From Amphibalanus amphitrite (Eukaryota; Arthropoda; Thecostraca; Balanomorpha; Balanidae): a stretch of DNA of 64,000 nt. The first letter of the stretch is position 1. The number at the start of each line of letters is the position of its first letter. The stretch spans positions 434,001 to 498,000 of the forward strand of contig NW_024881790.1 of the NCBI RefSeq assembly GCF_019059575.1. The letters run 5' to 3'. Positions 1-11,501 of the stretch are shown here, piece by piece. The translations under genes and the position numbers were made by a program. Under the pieces are notes generated by a model. The model searched no databases and was not told the DNA's origin. It saw only the letters and a list, made by a program, of their open reading frames with translations.

Positions 1-535
1 GGCCGCTGAGCTCGGCTGCACTGGCTGCTGCCGACTCGTGGGCCTGAGCGATCTCCAGAGCCGTGTCCAGAGTCAGCCGCGGCTCGCTCAGCAGACGTGA
101 TTGCAGCCGCTCATGCTGAATACCGCAAACCAGTCGGTCACGAAGCATCTCGTCCAGCTGGCCTGGCTGAAACTTGCAGGGCTTCGCAAGCTTGCGGAGC
201 CTCGCCGAAAACGACGACACTGACTCTCCAGCATCGCGAGTGCAGGAGTGAAACCGAAATCTGGAGACAATTGCAGATTGTTGCGGTTCAAAGTGGTCGA
301 CCAATATCTTCACCAGCTCCTTGAACGTTTTGTCTCCCACTGCGGCTGGGGCTATGAGGTCCTCCAGGAGGCTGAAGGTGCTGGCGCCAACCGCGCTCAG
401 CAGTATGGCGCGGCGCTTCTCGACTTCATCTTCACCGACGCTGTTGGCGACAAAGTGCTGTTCGAGACGCCTGCTGTACGCGCCGAACGACTCCACTGCC
501 GCATCAAACTCGGGCGCCCGGCTCACTGACGCCAT
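1..535 (-). CDS. gag-like polyprotein N-terminal part, Ty3/gypsy-type retrotransposon (runs off left edge)
   Basis: A minus-strand frame is open from an ATG at 533-535 to the left edge, about 178 codons. The product begins MASVSRAPEFDAAVESF and contains QLDEMLRDRLVCGIQ and LTLDTALEIAQAHESA. This pattern (short helical gag; R-rich 'LRDRLVCGI', 'LL..P.LTLD.ALEIAQA') is typical of gag proteins of metazoan Ty3/gypsy elements. Gag forms the capsid-like particle that packages element RNA. The zinc knuckle and pol would lie beyond the left edge, so completeness cannot be judged. A PBS-like site and a short LTR sit just upstream, in the expected order. I see no stop codon or frameshift in the visible part. 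Family assignment is by recognition of the motif pattern, without a database search. Confidence 0.75.
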   Translation of the reverse strand, partial: MASVSRAPEFDAAVESFGAYSRRLEQHFVANSVGEDEVEKRRAILLSAVGASTFSLLEDLIAPAAVGDKTFKELVKILVDHFEPQQSAIVSRFRFHSCTRDAGESVSSFSARLRKLAKPCKFQPGQLDEMLRDRLVCGIQHERLQSRLLSEPRLTLDTALEIAQAHESAAASAAELSG

Positions 536-576
536 CACTGCTTCCCTTGCCACTAATCACCGCGCGGCGCACACGT

Positions 577-778
577 TCACCGCCTCGTCGCCATTGAAGT
601 AGACAGCACGGCGTCCCGTTCAAAACTGTATTGCTTCCCGGCCGCTCACCCGAGGTCGTGTCACAGATACTGCCCGAGGCACCGGGCGAGTCCACTGGGA
701 CGAGAGGGGTGACCAGTATGCGAGGGAGAGAGGGAGAGGGAGGGAGGCCGCCGGTAGAGGCGAGAGCCGGTTATGACA
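577..778 (-). mobile_element. 5' LTR (595-778) and primer-binding-like site of the LTR retrotransposon
   Basis: Read on the minus strand, a segment beginning TGTCATAACCGG (778) and ending CTACTTCA (595) has the TG...CA ends of an LTR, 184 bp long. One base after it comes TGGCGACGAGGCGG, which looks like a tRNA primer-binding site, and the gag ATG follows about 45 bp further on. The LTR is short but within the range of such elements. The second LTR is outside the window, so the boundary call rests on TG/CA ends and order only. The flank just outside the LTR is the start of the diverged first copy of the 2.4 kb tandem array. Confidence 0.55.
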
Positions 779-1799
779 CGTTCTCCATCCATCCATCCGT
801 GTGTCATGACTTATGTGTCTTATTGCGTCGGAACGGCGGCACGTAGCGACGTGAAATTTGGCATGCCGAATCTGTGGGCATGGGCGGCCTTTATATTAAA
901 ATTTGGGCGTGATCGGACCAGGGGTGCGCCGTCGGCACGTGCAAAAGGGCGCTCTCATAGGGATAGCATGGTGTCGGCGAGAGCGGCGGTCGGCCGAAAA
1001 TCGGGCCGACACGGCTCGCTTTCCGGCTTGATATCTCGGCAATGGGTGGACGCAGCGAAAAGCGGTTGCCACCAATGGATAGAGGAAAGATGGGCCTAGC
1101 GTATTGATATGGTTTCATAGTGTAGCACGCGCCACGTGCAAGACAGCATCCCCGGTTGTGAAAAAATGACCGATTTCGTGCATTGTGACGGGAAAATCGA
1201 TGCCGCTGGAAAACGTCTTGACGGAATGAAATCGGTGTTGTATCATTTTGCAGACAAATGTATGTGTAATCAGAGAATAGCAAACAAAAGCTGATGATCC
1301 GTACCATTTCCTTAATAATCAAAAATTAATTTGAAAATTTGATTCGCGCGGAGCGCGACGTCCTTTACAACATCAAAACGTATTGAAAACGCTGATCAAT
1401 CGCTATGAAACCTACATATTCGGAAAGAGCATTCTTTTCTGACCAATATCCACCCAAAATATTATCGAAAAGTCAATAAACTTTTGTGAAAATGACTCAA
1501 ACAGACGACCGCGTTTCGTTAACGTTACGGGTATTTTTCGACGAAATCGGTGGCTTCGGCAGGCAGGCATTCAACCACTGACAACAAACGGTACCGGAAG
1601 GCACCTCTCGCCAGGGGAATTCGCCAGTAAATAAAATAAATTTATTCTTGCAATAACTCAGCCGCTACCGGGCCGATTGTGCTGAATTTTGGGACTGTCA
1701 ACGGGCACATATCGAACGACACATTACCATATGTAGGGTGCTAAATGCTAATGCACGTGCACACCTGGAAAGGAGCAGTTTCCTATCTCAAGAACGGCT
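779..1799 (+). repeat. Diverged, satellite-less first copy of the array unit
   Basis: This block contains recognisable counterparts of the unit (GGAACGGCGGCACGTAGCG, AAAATTTGGGCGTGATCGGACC, GACCGATTTCGTGC, AACTCAGCCGCTACCGGG) at lower identity than the later copies share among themselves. It lacks the GGGTA and GCG satellites. It therefore looks like an older copy, or a copy of the ancestral element before the satellites were gained. Confidence 0.7.
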
Positions 1800-1813
1800 G
1801 GTCGGATATATAT

Positions 1814-1821
1814 TATAAAAG
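1814..1821 (+). promoter_or_regulatory. TATA-box-like motif conserved in each array unit
   Basis: TATAAAAG occurs at the same place in all four later units (1814-1821, 4208-4215, 6641-6648, 9282-9289), followed about 10 bp later by GTTGTC. The match to the eukaryotic TATA consensus is good. Whether it drives transcription cannot be told from sequence. Confidence 0.35.
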
Positions 1822-3044
1822 AGAAGTTGTCTGTGTGTCACAAACGAAAAGTGTCATCCACATCTGGGTGTCTTGCGCCGGAACGGCGCCATGTAGGAGC
1901 GTGAAATTTGGCAGTCGACAAGCGTGGTCAAATCGAACGATCGTATTAAAATTTGGGTGCGATCCGACCAGGGGTGCGTCTCTGACAGGGTCGCGAGCAC
2001 GAGCCACGCTCGCCATTGGTTTAACACGGGGCGCCAAAAACGGCGCCGTCGGCCGAAATCGGTGCGAGCCGTGTCCCTTTCCGGGCTTATATCTTGACGA
2101 CCGGTGGTCACAGCGACACGCGGTTGCCACCAATCGATAGAGGAGAGATAAAGCTAGCGTATTGACATGGTTTTATAACGTTGGTCGCGTCACGTGCACA
2201 TCAGGACCCATTGTTGTGAAAAAATGACCGATTTCGTGCCTCGTGGAGGAAAAATCGGTGCCGTTTGAAAACGGTTTGACCGAATGAAATCGGTGTGGCA
2301 CCATTTTTTAGGTAAATATATGAGAAAATGGATGATGGTAAACAAAAAGTGATTATGTCTACCATTTCCTTAATAATGTAAAATTCATTTGAAAGGTTGA
2401 TGCGCGCCGAGTGCGCTGTCGTTTACAACACGATAACGTATTGAAAACGTTGAAAATTGACCATGAAACACACATATTCGGATAGCGCATTCTTTTCTCA
2501 TCAATATCCACCCAAAATATTATCAAAAAGTCAATAAACTTCCGTGAAAATGACTCAAGCATACCACCGTGTTTTGTTAACGTTAGACATGTTTTCCGAT
2601 GAAATCCGATCGATGGCTTATAGCCGGCATGTCATTAAACATTTGACCATCAGTCAGCACGGCATAGGCTGCAAGGCACCGCCCGCTTAGGGATATCGCA
2701 AACCCTTGAAAATTGTACTTGCATATAACTCAGCCGTTTCTGGGCCGATTGCGCTGAAAATTGGACTGTCGGCAGGCAGGGCACTCACCAAGCGATGTAG
2801 GGTCATGTGTCACAGGTGGGGTGGACTCATGCACGCGCGCACGTGAGGGGGTCTGCTTCTACATCTGATGAATCCCTGGGTCGATTTCACTCAAATTTTG
2901 TACACTTTTGGGGATAATTTAGATAGGTGGCTCACATAACTCATCTGGAGTATCAGTAAGCGCGTGCGCACGTGCAGGAGCCCATTTATATATCTCAAGA
3001 ACAGGTAGGACGATAGCACTCAAATTTGGTAAAACTCCTCTGTC

Positions 3045-3390
3045 AAGTATGAGTAGGGCGTAAGTATGCCGGGTATAGGTAGGGCACGGTATAGGAAGGG
3101 TAGGGTATGGGTAGGGTAGGCTATGGGTAGGGTAGGGTAGGGTAGGGTACGTATGGGTAGGTTAGAGTAGGGTATTGTATGGGTAGGGTAGTGTAAAGTA
3201 TAGAGGTAGGTTTGGGTATGGGTAGGGTAGGGTTAAGTATGGGATTGGTAAGGTATAGGGTAGAGGTAGGTTTGCCGTTCGGGTAGGGTAGGGTAAAGTT
3301 GGGTATGGTAGAGTATAAGGTAAACGTAGGGTAGGGTATGGGTAAGACTAGGGTATGTGTAGGTTATGTATATTAGTAGGGTAGGGTTGG
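3045..3390 (+). repeat. GGGTA microsatellite-like array, unit 1
   Basis: Degenerate runs of GGGTA/GGGTAT (TAGGGTAGGGTAGGGTA and variants) fill about 345 bp. Runs of four or more GGG separated by TA could form G-quadruplexes. Homologous arrays lie at 5455-5765 and 7875-8212. The long Tyr/Pro/Thr-rich frames on the minus strand are products of this repeat, not genes. Confidence 0.9.
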
Positions 3391-4005
3391 GCCTTTCGCG
3401 GCTTTTGCGATTGGCGGCGGTTGAGAGTGCGATGCGGGCGGTTTCCTTTGTTGCGGCGTTTGCGGCGTTTTGCGGTTGGCGGCGGGCAGGCGTGCGATGC
3501 GGGTTTTTTTGCGGCGGTGTTTGCGTTTTTGCGGTGTTTGCGTTTGTCGGCGGGCGGCTGTTTTTTTGCGGCGTTTTGCGGCTGGCGGCGGGCAGGCGTG
3601 CGATGCGGGCGGTTTTTTGCGGCGGTGTTTGTGTTTGGCGGCGGGCGGGCGGGCGATGCGGGCGGTTTTTTAGACGTTTTTGCGTTTTTGCGTTGGGCGG
3701 GCGATTGTTTATTTTTGCGACGTTTGCGTCGGCATTTCGGACGTGCCTTTGGCGCATTTTGCGGTTTTAGCGTTTGGCGGCGGGCGACCGTTTTTTTTTT
3801 CGAGGCGTTTGCGGTTGGCGGCGGGCGGGCGTTCGATGCGGGCGGTTTTCATTTTTTGCGGCGTTTGCGGTTGGCGGCGGGCGGGCGCGCGATGCGGGCG
3901 GCTTTTATTTTTTGCGGCGTTTGTGGTGTTGTTTGCGGTTGGAGGCGGTCGCTTTTTATTTTTGCGGCGTTTGCGGTTGGCGGCGGGCGGGCGTGTTTTT
4001 TTTTA
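3391..4005 (+). repeat. GCG-rich minisatellite, unit 1
   Basis: Monomers of roughly 45-60 bp built from TTGCGGCGTTTGCG, GTTGGCGGCGGGCGGG and GTGCGATGCGGGCGG repeat with variation. Homologous blocks are at 5766-6450 and 8213-9082. All long frames through it are low-complexity (Phe/Cys/Arg/Gly/Trp) and exist in several frames at once, so they are not genes. Confidence 0.9.
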
Positions 4006-5454
4006 ATACTTAAATGTCCAAACTTTTGGATCCGTAGTGCTCCTCGAAAAGCCACACCCACCTATTACACAATTTAATAAAGTAACTATCAAACTCAACC
4101 CTACTTATATAAACATAAAAGTTTTGACAACCAAACTAATGGCCCCATCTCCAGTATCTATCCAAACGTAAAGTTATCGCGTAAACCTGTATTCTAGTCG
4201 GATATATTATAAAAGAGAAGTTGTCTGTGTGTCACAAACGAAAAGTGTCATCCACATCTGGGTGTCTTGCGCCGGAACGGCGCCATGTAGGGGCGTGAAA
4301 TTTGGCAGGCACCAAGCGTGGTCAAATCGAACGATGGTATTAAAATTTGGGCGCGATCCGACCAAGGGTGCGTCTCTGGCAGGGTCGCGAGCACGAGGCA
4401 CGCTCGCCATTGGTTTAACACGGGGCGCGAAAAACGGCGACATCGGCCGAAATCGCTCCGACGCCTGCTCCTCTCCGGGCCTATATCTTGACGACCGGTG
4501 GTCACAGCGACACGCGGTTGCCACCGATCGATAGAGGAGAGATAAAGCTACCGTATTGATATAGTTTTATAACGTTGGTCGCGTCACGTGCACATCAGGA
4601 CCTTTTGTTGTACAGAAATGGACGATTTCGTGCCTCGTAGACATAAAATCGGTGCCGTTTGAAAACGGTTTGGCCGAATGAAATCGGTATGGCACCATTT
4701 TTTAGGTAATTGCACGTGTGATGCAATGAATGAAAAGAAAAAGTGATTTTTACTACCACTTCCTTAATAATGAAAAATTTATTTGAAAGTGTGATGCGCG
4801 CAGAGTGCGCTGTCCTTTACAACATCATAACGCATCGAAAACGTTAAAAATTGACCATGAAACGCACATATTCGGATAGCGCATTCTTTTCTGATCAATA
4901 TCCACCCAAAATATTATCAAAAAGTCAATAAACTACCGTGAAAATGACTCAGGCATACCACAGTGTTTTGTTAACGTTAGACATATTTTCCGATGAAATC
5001 CGATCGATGGCTTATAGCCGGCATGTCATTAAACATTTGACTATCAGTCAGCACGGCATAGGCTGCAAGGCACCGCCCGCTTAGGGATATCGCAAACCCT
5101 TGAAAATTGTACTTGCATATAACTCAGTCGTTTCTGGGCCGATTGCGCTGAAACTTGGACTTTCGGCAGGCAAGGCACTCACCAAGCGATGTACGGTCAT
5201 GTGTCACAGGTGGGGTGGACTCATGCACGTGCGCACGTGTGGGGTCCCTTTCTACATCTCAAGAACGGCTGGGCCGATTTCACTCACATTTTGTACACTG
5301 TTAGGGACAATTTAGACAGGTGGCTTACATAAGTCATCTGGAGTCTCAGTAAGCGCGTGCGCACGTGCAGGGGCCCATTTATATATCTCAAGAACCGGTA
5401 GGACGACAGCACTCAAATGTTGTGAAACTCTTTGGTCAAGTATGAGTAGGGCAT

Positions 5455-5765
5455 GAGTATGCCGGGTATAGGTAGGGTACGGTATGGGAAGGGTAGGGTA
5501 TGGGTAGGGTAGGGTAGGGTAGGGTAGGGTAGGGTAGGGTATTGTATGGGTAGGGTATTGTAAAGGATAGAGGTAGTTTTGGGTATGGGTAGGATAGGGT
5601 AGAGGTAGGTTTGCCGTTTGGGTAGGGTAGGGTAAAGTTGGGTATGATAGGGTAAAGTTCGGTATGGTAGGGTATAAGGTAATCGTAGGGTAGGGTATGG
5701 GTAGGGTATGGGTAGGACTAGGGTATGGGTAGGGTATGTATATTGGTAGGGTAGGGTAGGGCCTT
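5455..5765 (+). repeat. GGGTA array, unit 2
   Basis: Same pentamer array at the same position of unit 2, including at least eight near-perfect consecutive GGGTA copies around 5500-5540. Confidence 0.9.
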
Positions 5766-6450
5766 TTGCGGCTTTTCCTATTGGCGGCGGTTAGGCGTGC
5801 GATGTGGGCGGTTTCCTTTGTTGCGGCGTTTGCGGCGTTTTGCGGTTGGCGGCGGGCAGGCGTGCGATTCGGGCGGGCGGTTTTTTGCGGCGGCGTTTGC
5901 GTTTTTGCGGTGTTTGCGTTTATCGGCACGCGGTCGTTTTTTGCGGCGTTTTGCGGTTGGCGGCGGGCAGGCGTGCGATGCGGGCGGTTTTTTGCGGCGG
6001 TGTTTGTTTGGTGGCGGTCGGGCGGGCGATGCGGGCGGTTTTGATTTGTTTTCGGCGTTTTTGCGTTTTTTTGCGGTTTACGGCGGGCGGGCGATTTTTT
6101 ATTTGTTTTTATTTATTGCGACGTTTGCGTTGGCGCTTCGGGCGTGCGTTTTGCGTTTGGGGCGGGCGGGCGCTTTTTTGGTTCCTTTTTTCGGTGTTTG
6201 CGTTTGGGGCGAGCGGGCGCTTTTTTGCGGTGTTTGCGTTTGGTGGCGGGCGGGCGATTTTTAGGCGTTTTCGGTTGGCGGTTAGCGTGCGTTCGATGCG
6301 AACGGTTTTATTTTTGCGGCGTTTTTGCGTTTTTTTGCGTCGGGCGGGCGATTCTTTATTTTTTTGCGACGTTTGCGTCGGCATTTCGGGCGTGCCTTTG
6401 GCGCATTTTGCGGTGTTTGCGTTTTGCGGCGGGCGGGCGGCGTTTCACAA
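5766..6450 (+). repeat. GCG-rich minisatellite, unit 2
   Basis: Same monomer family, with additional monomers of the type GGGGCGAGCGGGCGCTTTTTTG. Confidence 0.9.
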
Positions 6451-7874
6451 TTCAAAGTCCCAACATTCGGATCTCAATTGCTCCTCGAAAAGCCATACAC
6501 ACCTACTATACAGTTTAATGAAGAAACTACCAAACTCTACTTATTAAACCTAGAAGTTTTGACAACCAAACTGATAATCCCCTTAATATATCTCGAACCT
6601 ATACAGTTATCGCGTAAACCTGTATTCTAGTCGGATATATTATAAAAGAGAAGTTGTCTGTGTGTCACAAACGAAAAGTGTCATCCACATCTGGGTGTCT
6701 TGCGCCGGAACGGCGCCATGTAGGAGCGTGAAATTTGGCAGTCGACAAGCGCGGTCAAATCGAACGATGGTATTAAAATTTGGGCGCAATCCGACCAGGG
6801 GTGCGTCTCTGGCGGCGTCGCGAGCACGAGCCACGCTCGCCATTGGTTTAACACGGGGCGCGAAAAACGGCGCCGTCGGCCGAAATCGGTGCGACGCCTG
6901 CTCCTTTCCGGGCTTATATCTTGACGACCGGTTGTCACAGCGACACGCGGTTGCCACCGATCGATAGAGGAGAGATAAAGCTAGCGTATTGATGTGATTT
7001 TATAACGTTGGGCGCGTCACGTGCACATCAGGACCAATTGTTGTGAAAAAATGACCGATTTCGTGCCTCGTGGAGGAAAAATCGGTGCCGTTTGAAAACG
7101 GTTTGACCGAATGAAATCGGTGTAATACCATTTTTTAGGTAATTGCACGTGTGATGCAATGAATGAAAAGAAAAAGTAATTGTTACTACCACTTTCTTAA
7201 TAATGTAAGATTTATTTGATAATTTGATGCGCGCAGAATGCGCTGTCCTTTACAACATCATAACGTATCGAAAACATTGAAAATTGACCATGAAACACAC
7301 ATATTCGGATAGCGCATTCTTTTGTGACCAATATCCATCCAAAATATTATCAAAAAGTCAATAAACTTCCGTGAAAACGACTCAGGCATACCACCGTGTT
7401 TTGTTAACGTTAGACATATTTTCCGATGAAATCCGATCGATGGCTTATAGCCGCCATGTCATTAAACATTTGACCATCAGTCAGCACGGCATAGGCTGCA
7501 AGGCACCGCCCGCTTAGGGATATTGCAAACCCTTGAAAATTGTGCTGGCATATAACTCAGCCGTTTCTGGGCCGATTGCGCTGAAACTTGGACTGTCGGC
7601 AGGCAGGGCACTCACCAAGCGATGTAGGGTCATGTGTCACAGGTGGGGTGGACTCATGCACGTGCGCACGAGAGGGGGTCTGCTTCTACATCTGATGAAT
7701 CCCTGGGTCGATTTCAATCAAATTTTGTACACTTTTGGGGACAATTTAGACAGGTGGCTGACATAAGTCATCTGGAGTTTATTAAGGGCGTGCGCACGTG
7801 CAGGGGCCCATTTATACATATCTCAAGAACAGGTCGGACGATAGCACTCAAATTTGGTAAAACTCTTCGGTCAA

Positions 7875-8212
7875 GTATGAGTAGGGCATGAGTATGCCGG
7901 GTATAGGTAGGATACGGTATGGCAAGGGTAGGGTATGGGTAGGGTAGGGTAGGGTACGTATGGGTAGGGTAGGGTAGGGTACGTATGGGTAGGGTAGGGT
8001 AGTGTATAGGATAGAGATAGGTTTGAGTATGGGAAGGGTATGGTAAAGTATGGGTATGGTAAGGTATAAGGTAGAGGTAGGTTTGCCGTTTGGGTAGAGT
8101 AGGATAAAGTTGGGCATGGTAGAGTATAAGGTAAACGTAGGGTATGGGTAGGGTATGAGTAGGACTAGGGTATGGGTAGGTTATGTATATTGGTAGGGTA
8201 GGGTAGGGCCTT
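7875..8212 (+). repeat. GGGTA array, unit 3
   Basis: Same pentamer array in unit 3, interspersed with CGTATGGGTAGG variants. Confidence 0.9.
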
Positions 8213-9082
8213 TTGCGGCTTTTTCGATTGGCGGCGGTTAGGCGTGCGATGCGGGCGGTTTCCTTTGTTGCGGCGTTTGCGGCGTTTTGCGGTTGGCGGC
8301 GGGCAGGCGTGCGATGCGGGCGTTTTTTTGCGGCGGTGTTTGCGTTTTTGCGGTGTTTGCGTTTGTCGTCGGGCGGCCGTTTTTTGCGGCGTTTTGCGGC
8401 TGGCGGCGGGCAGGCGTGCGATGCGGGCGGTTTTTTTGCGGCGGTGTTTATGTTTGGCGGCGGGCGGGCGGGCGATGCGGGCGGTTTTGATTTGTTTGCG
8501 GCGTTTTTGCGTTTTTTGCGGTTTGCGACGGGGGGCAATTTTTTATTTGTTTTAATTGATTGCGACGTTTGCGTTGGCGTTTCGGGCAAGCGTTTTGCGC
8601 GTTTTACGTTTTGGGTCGGGCGGGCGCTTTTTGTTTCCTTTTTACGGTGTTTGCGTTTGGGGCGAGCGGGCGCTTTTTTGCGGTGTTTGCGTTTGGTGGC
8701 GGGCGGGCGATTTTTAGGCGTTTTCGGTTGGCGGTTTGCGTGCGTGCGATGCGGACGTTTTTTTCGGAGTTTCTGCGTTTTTGCGTTGGGCGGGCGATTG
8801 TTTATTTTTTGCGACGTTTGTCGGGCGTGCCTTTCGCGCATTTTGCGGTTTTAGTGTTTGGCGGCGGGTGGCCGTTTTTCGAGGCGTTCGCGGTTGGCGG
8901 CGGGCGGGCGTGCGATGCGGGCGGTGTTCATTTTTGCGGCGTTTGCGGTTGGCGGCGGGCGGGCGCGCGATGCGGACGGTTTTTATTTTTTGCGGCGTTT
9001 GCGGTGTTATTTGCGGTTGGAGGCGATCGTTTTTTATTTTTGCGGCGTTTGCGGTTGGCGGCGGGCGGGCGTGTTTTTTTTA
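8213..9082 (+). repeat. GCG-rich minisatellite, unit 3
   Basis: Longest version of the block, about 870 bp, combining monomer types seen in units 1 and 2. It ends in the same GGCGTGTTTTTTTT tail. Confidence 0.9.
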
Positions 9083-9272
9083 ATCAATTCAATGGCCAAA
9101 CTATTGGATCCGTAGTGCTCCTCGAAAAGCCATACCTACCTACTTACAATTAAATAAAGTAACTATAAAACTCAACCCTACCTATATAAGCATACAAGTT
9201 TTGACAACCAAACTAATGGCCCCATCTCCAGTATCTATCCAAACGTAAAGTTATCGCGTAAACCTGTATTCT

Positions 9273-10385
9273 AGTATATATTATAAAAGAGAAGTTGTCG
9301 GTCCGTGTGTCAGAAACGAAAAGTGTCATCCACATCTGGGTGTCTTGCGCCGGAACGGCGCCATGTAGGGGCGTGAAATTTGGCAGTCGACAAGCGTGGT
9401 CAAATCGAACGATCGTATTAAAATCTGGGCGCAATCCGACCAGGGGTGCGTCTCTGGCGGCGTCGCGAGCACGAGGCACGCTCGCCATTGGTTTAACACG
9501 GGGCGCGAAAAATGGCGATATTGGCCGAAATCGGTCCGACGCCTGCTCCTTTCCGGGCTTATATCTTGACGACCAGTTGTCACAGCGACACGCGGTTGCC
9601 ACCGATCGATAGAGGACAGATAAAGCTAGCGTATTGATATGGTTTTATAACAAAGGGCGCGTCACGTGCACATCAGGACCCATTGTTGTGAAAAAATGAC
9701 CGATTTCGTGCCTCGTGGAGGAAAAATCGGTGCCGTTTGAAAACGGTTTGGCCGAATGAAATCGGTGTGGTACCATTTTTTAGGTAAATATATGAGAAAA
9801 TGGATGATGGTAAACAAAAAGTGATTATGTCTACCATTTCCTTAATAATGTAAAATTCATTTGAAAGTTTGATGCGCGCAGAGTGCGCTGTCCTTTACAA
9901 CACGATAACGTATTGAAAACGTTGAAAATTGACCATGAAACACACGTATTCGGATAGCGCTTTCTTTTCTGATCAATATCCACCCAAAATATTATCAAAA
10001 AGTCAATAAACTTCTGTGAAAATGACTCAGGCATACCACCGTGTTTTATTAACGTTAGACATATTTTCCGATGAAATCCGATCGATGGCTTATAGCCGGC
10101 ATGTCATTAAACTTTTGCCAATCAGTCAGCACGGCATAGGCTGCAAGGCACCGCCCGCTTAGGGATATCGCAAACCCTTGAAAATTGTACTTGCATATAA
10201 CTCAGCCGTTTCTGGGCCGATTGCGCTGAAACTTGGACTGTCGGCAGGCAGGGCACTCACCAAGCGATGTAGGGTCATGTGTCACAGGTGAGGTGGACTC
10301 ATGCACGTGCGCACGTGAGGGGGTCCGCTTCCACATCTGATGAAACCCTGGGTCGATTTCTATCAAATTGTGTACACTGTTCGAT
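9273..10385 (+). repeat. Array unit 4, truncated
   Basis: The unit starts with TATATATTATAAAAGAG and follows the others until about 10385 (TCAAATTGTGTACACTGTTC). There it stops before the GGGTA array and the sequence becomes unrelated, marking the right edge of the array. Confidence 0.8.
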
Positions 10386-10894
10386 AGGCGTTATTACAAG
10401 TGTATTCGCGGCCATTGGGGCGACGTAAGAAAAGAAGAAAACAACTGACCCCAAGAACTTTAAATTATCAGTTAGCATGCACCTTTTCTTTGATGTGTAG
10501 AGAATTTACCATTAATTGTTAGAGAAAATTGCATTTAAAATCTTCCATTTATGCTCTTTTCATCGTTTGCACAATATGTTCTTTAACTAAGCTGGAAACA
10601 CTAATTAGAAATAGTTCCCGCATCATCGTCAAGAACAATAGGGAAGGCTTGAAGTGAATACAATAATCTAAACTGTTTTGTAATCTATGTGAAGACACTT
10701 CTAAAATTGCCTGTAGAAATATTGAAGGCAAAAGTTCAACTTTTTCACAAGACTGATGTCTATAAACCTATTCAACGTGTGACAACTCAGCCGGTATTTC
10801 GTCGCCTACAGCCCAGCTTTCCCTAGTTTAATTTGGTTTTAATGAACTAACTATTACCAGCCCAAAAGTGTTTATCATATCGACAGCTGAACTT
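10386..10894. other. Non-repeat interval, nothing recognised
   Basis: AT-rich sequence between the tandem array and a dispersed repeat. I see no recognisable coding region, repeat or RNA gene. Confidence 0.4.
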
Positions 10895-11180
10895 TCTACT
10901 CGTCAATCAATGCTATGCACGATTTATACATAGGCAGCGGAACGGGGAGGGCACCGGGGCACGGTGCCCCCTTTGATTTCGGTATTTAAACATTAGTCCT
11001 ATGGGCGTTGCATGGAAAGAATGGGACCAAAAGTCGGCAGTGCCTCCCCTTAATTGAAGGCATTCTGCCGCCACCGGAGGTGTAGCAAGTGATTCTCCAA
11101 TGTTGTCCGAAGCGTGTTGCCTTTGTCCAATCAAATTCCGAATTGGACATTGGACATAAACGGAACTCCGAAGGTCCAAG
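10895..11180 (-). repeat. Dispersed repeat related to 42780-42935, with an insertion
   Basis: AATCAATGCTATGCACGATT at the left and TCCAATTCCGAATTGG-type sequence (TTGTCCAATCAAATTCCGAA, ATTGGACATTGGACATAAAC) at the right match the reverse complement of 42780-42935. About 150 bp (roughly 10925-11085) in between are absent from the other copy. Its function is unknown. Confidence 0.5.
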
Positions 11181-11501
11181 TTCCGATTGGTATCAAGCTA
11201 GTGTGGAACTCAAGTTAATTAATTCCAATTAATTCTAGTTAATTAAAACTCTAGTTATGTGATAATTTTATGACACTAGGTGTGTTAATTTTATGACACT
11301 AGGTCAACACCTTTAGTTCAAATGAGGTCAACCGTTGTTAAATTTGCCAGATAATGGTTTATTTTGTGTTTACAGGCCTATGCCTCAAAAAGTTATCAGC
11401 GGATTTTCATATTTCTTTCACTACAAGATTGCACATACCTTTTTGAGTATATATTGAGAATCTATGGTTAATCCAGTCATAATAATGGCACTTAAAAGTT
11501 A
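11181..11501. other. AT-rich interval with TTAATTAA-type repeats
   Basis: Low-complexity TTAATTAATTCCAATTAATT near 11213-11250, then AT-rich DNA. No gene is seen. Confidence 0.4.

Larger units (their letters stand above)
1800..4195 (+). repeat. Array unit 1
   Basis: Full unit of about 2396 bp: TATA box at 1814-1821, GGGTA array at 3045-3390, GCG-rich minisatellite at 3391-4005, linker ending TAAACCTGTATTCTAG. Short open frames on both strands of the first 330 bp are also open in the other copies. The differences between copies mostly change the amino acid, so they give no sign of protein-level selection. Confidence 0.85.
4196..6628 (+). repeat. Array unit 2
   Basis: Full unit of about 2433 bp with TATA box at 4208-4215, GGGTA array at 5455-5765 and GCG minisatellite at 5766-6450. 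The GCG block contains extra divergent monomers compared with unit 1. Confidence 0.85.
6629..9272 (+). repeat. Array unit 3
   Basis: Full unit of about 2644 bp with TATA box at 6641-6648, GGGTA array at 7875-8212 and the longest GCG minisatellite (8213-9082), which accounts for most of the extra length. Confidence 0.85.
779..10385 (+). repeat. Direct tandem array of a 2.4-2.65 kb unit
   Basis: The same sequence block (CACAAACGAAAAGTGTCATC... through GATAAAGCTAGCGTATTGAT and on) recurs at about 1839, 4231, 6664 and 9308, giving periods near 2393, 2433 and 2645. Units start at the conserved TCGGATATATTATAAAAG block: 1800, 4196, 6629 and 9273. A more diverged copy without the internal satellites lies at 779-1799, and the last copy is cut at about 10385. 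Unit order: TATA box; about 0.9 kb shared single-copy-like DNA; CACGTG-bearing monomers; GGGTA array; GCG-rich minisatellite; short linker. No protein of recognised family is encoded. Length differences come mainly from the internal satellites. Confidence 0.9.

Noticed and set aside
3045..3390. Telomere or interstitial telomere
   Set aside because: GGGTA is not a known telomere unit, the array is degenerate, and it lies inside a larger tandem unit.
3233..9153. Frames of 100-357 codons rich in Tyr/Pro/Thr or Phe/Cys/Arg/Gly
   Set aside because: They are translations of the GGGTA and GCG satellites in several overlapping frames.
1813..9612. Similar ~100-codon frames on both strands of each array unit
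   Set aside because: They are open because the copies are nearly identical. Differences between copies mostly change amino acids, both strands are open at once, and no domain is recognised.
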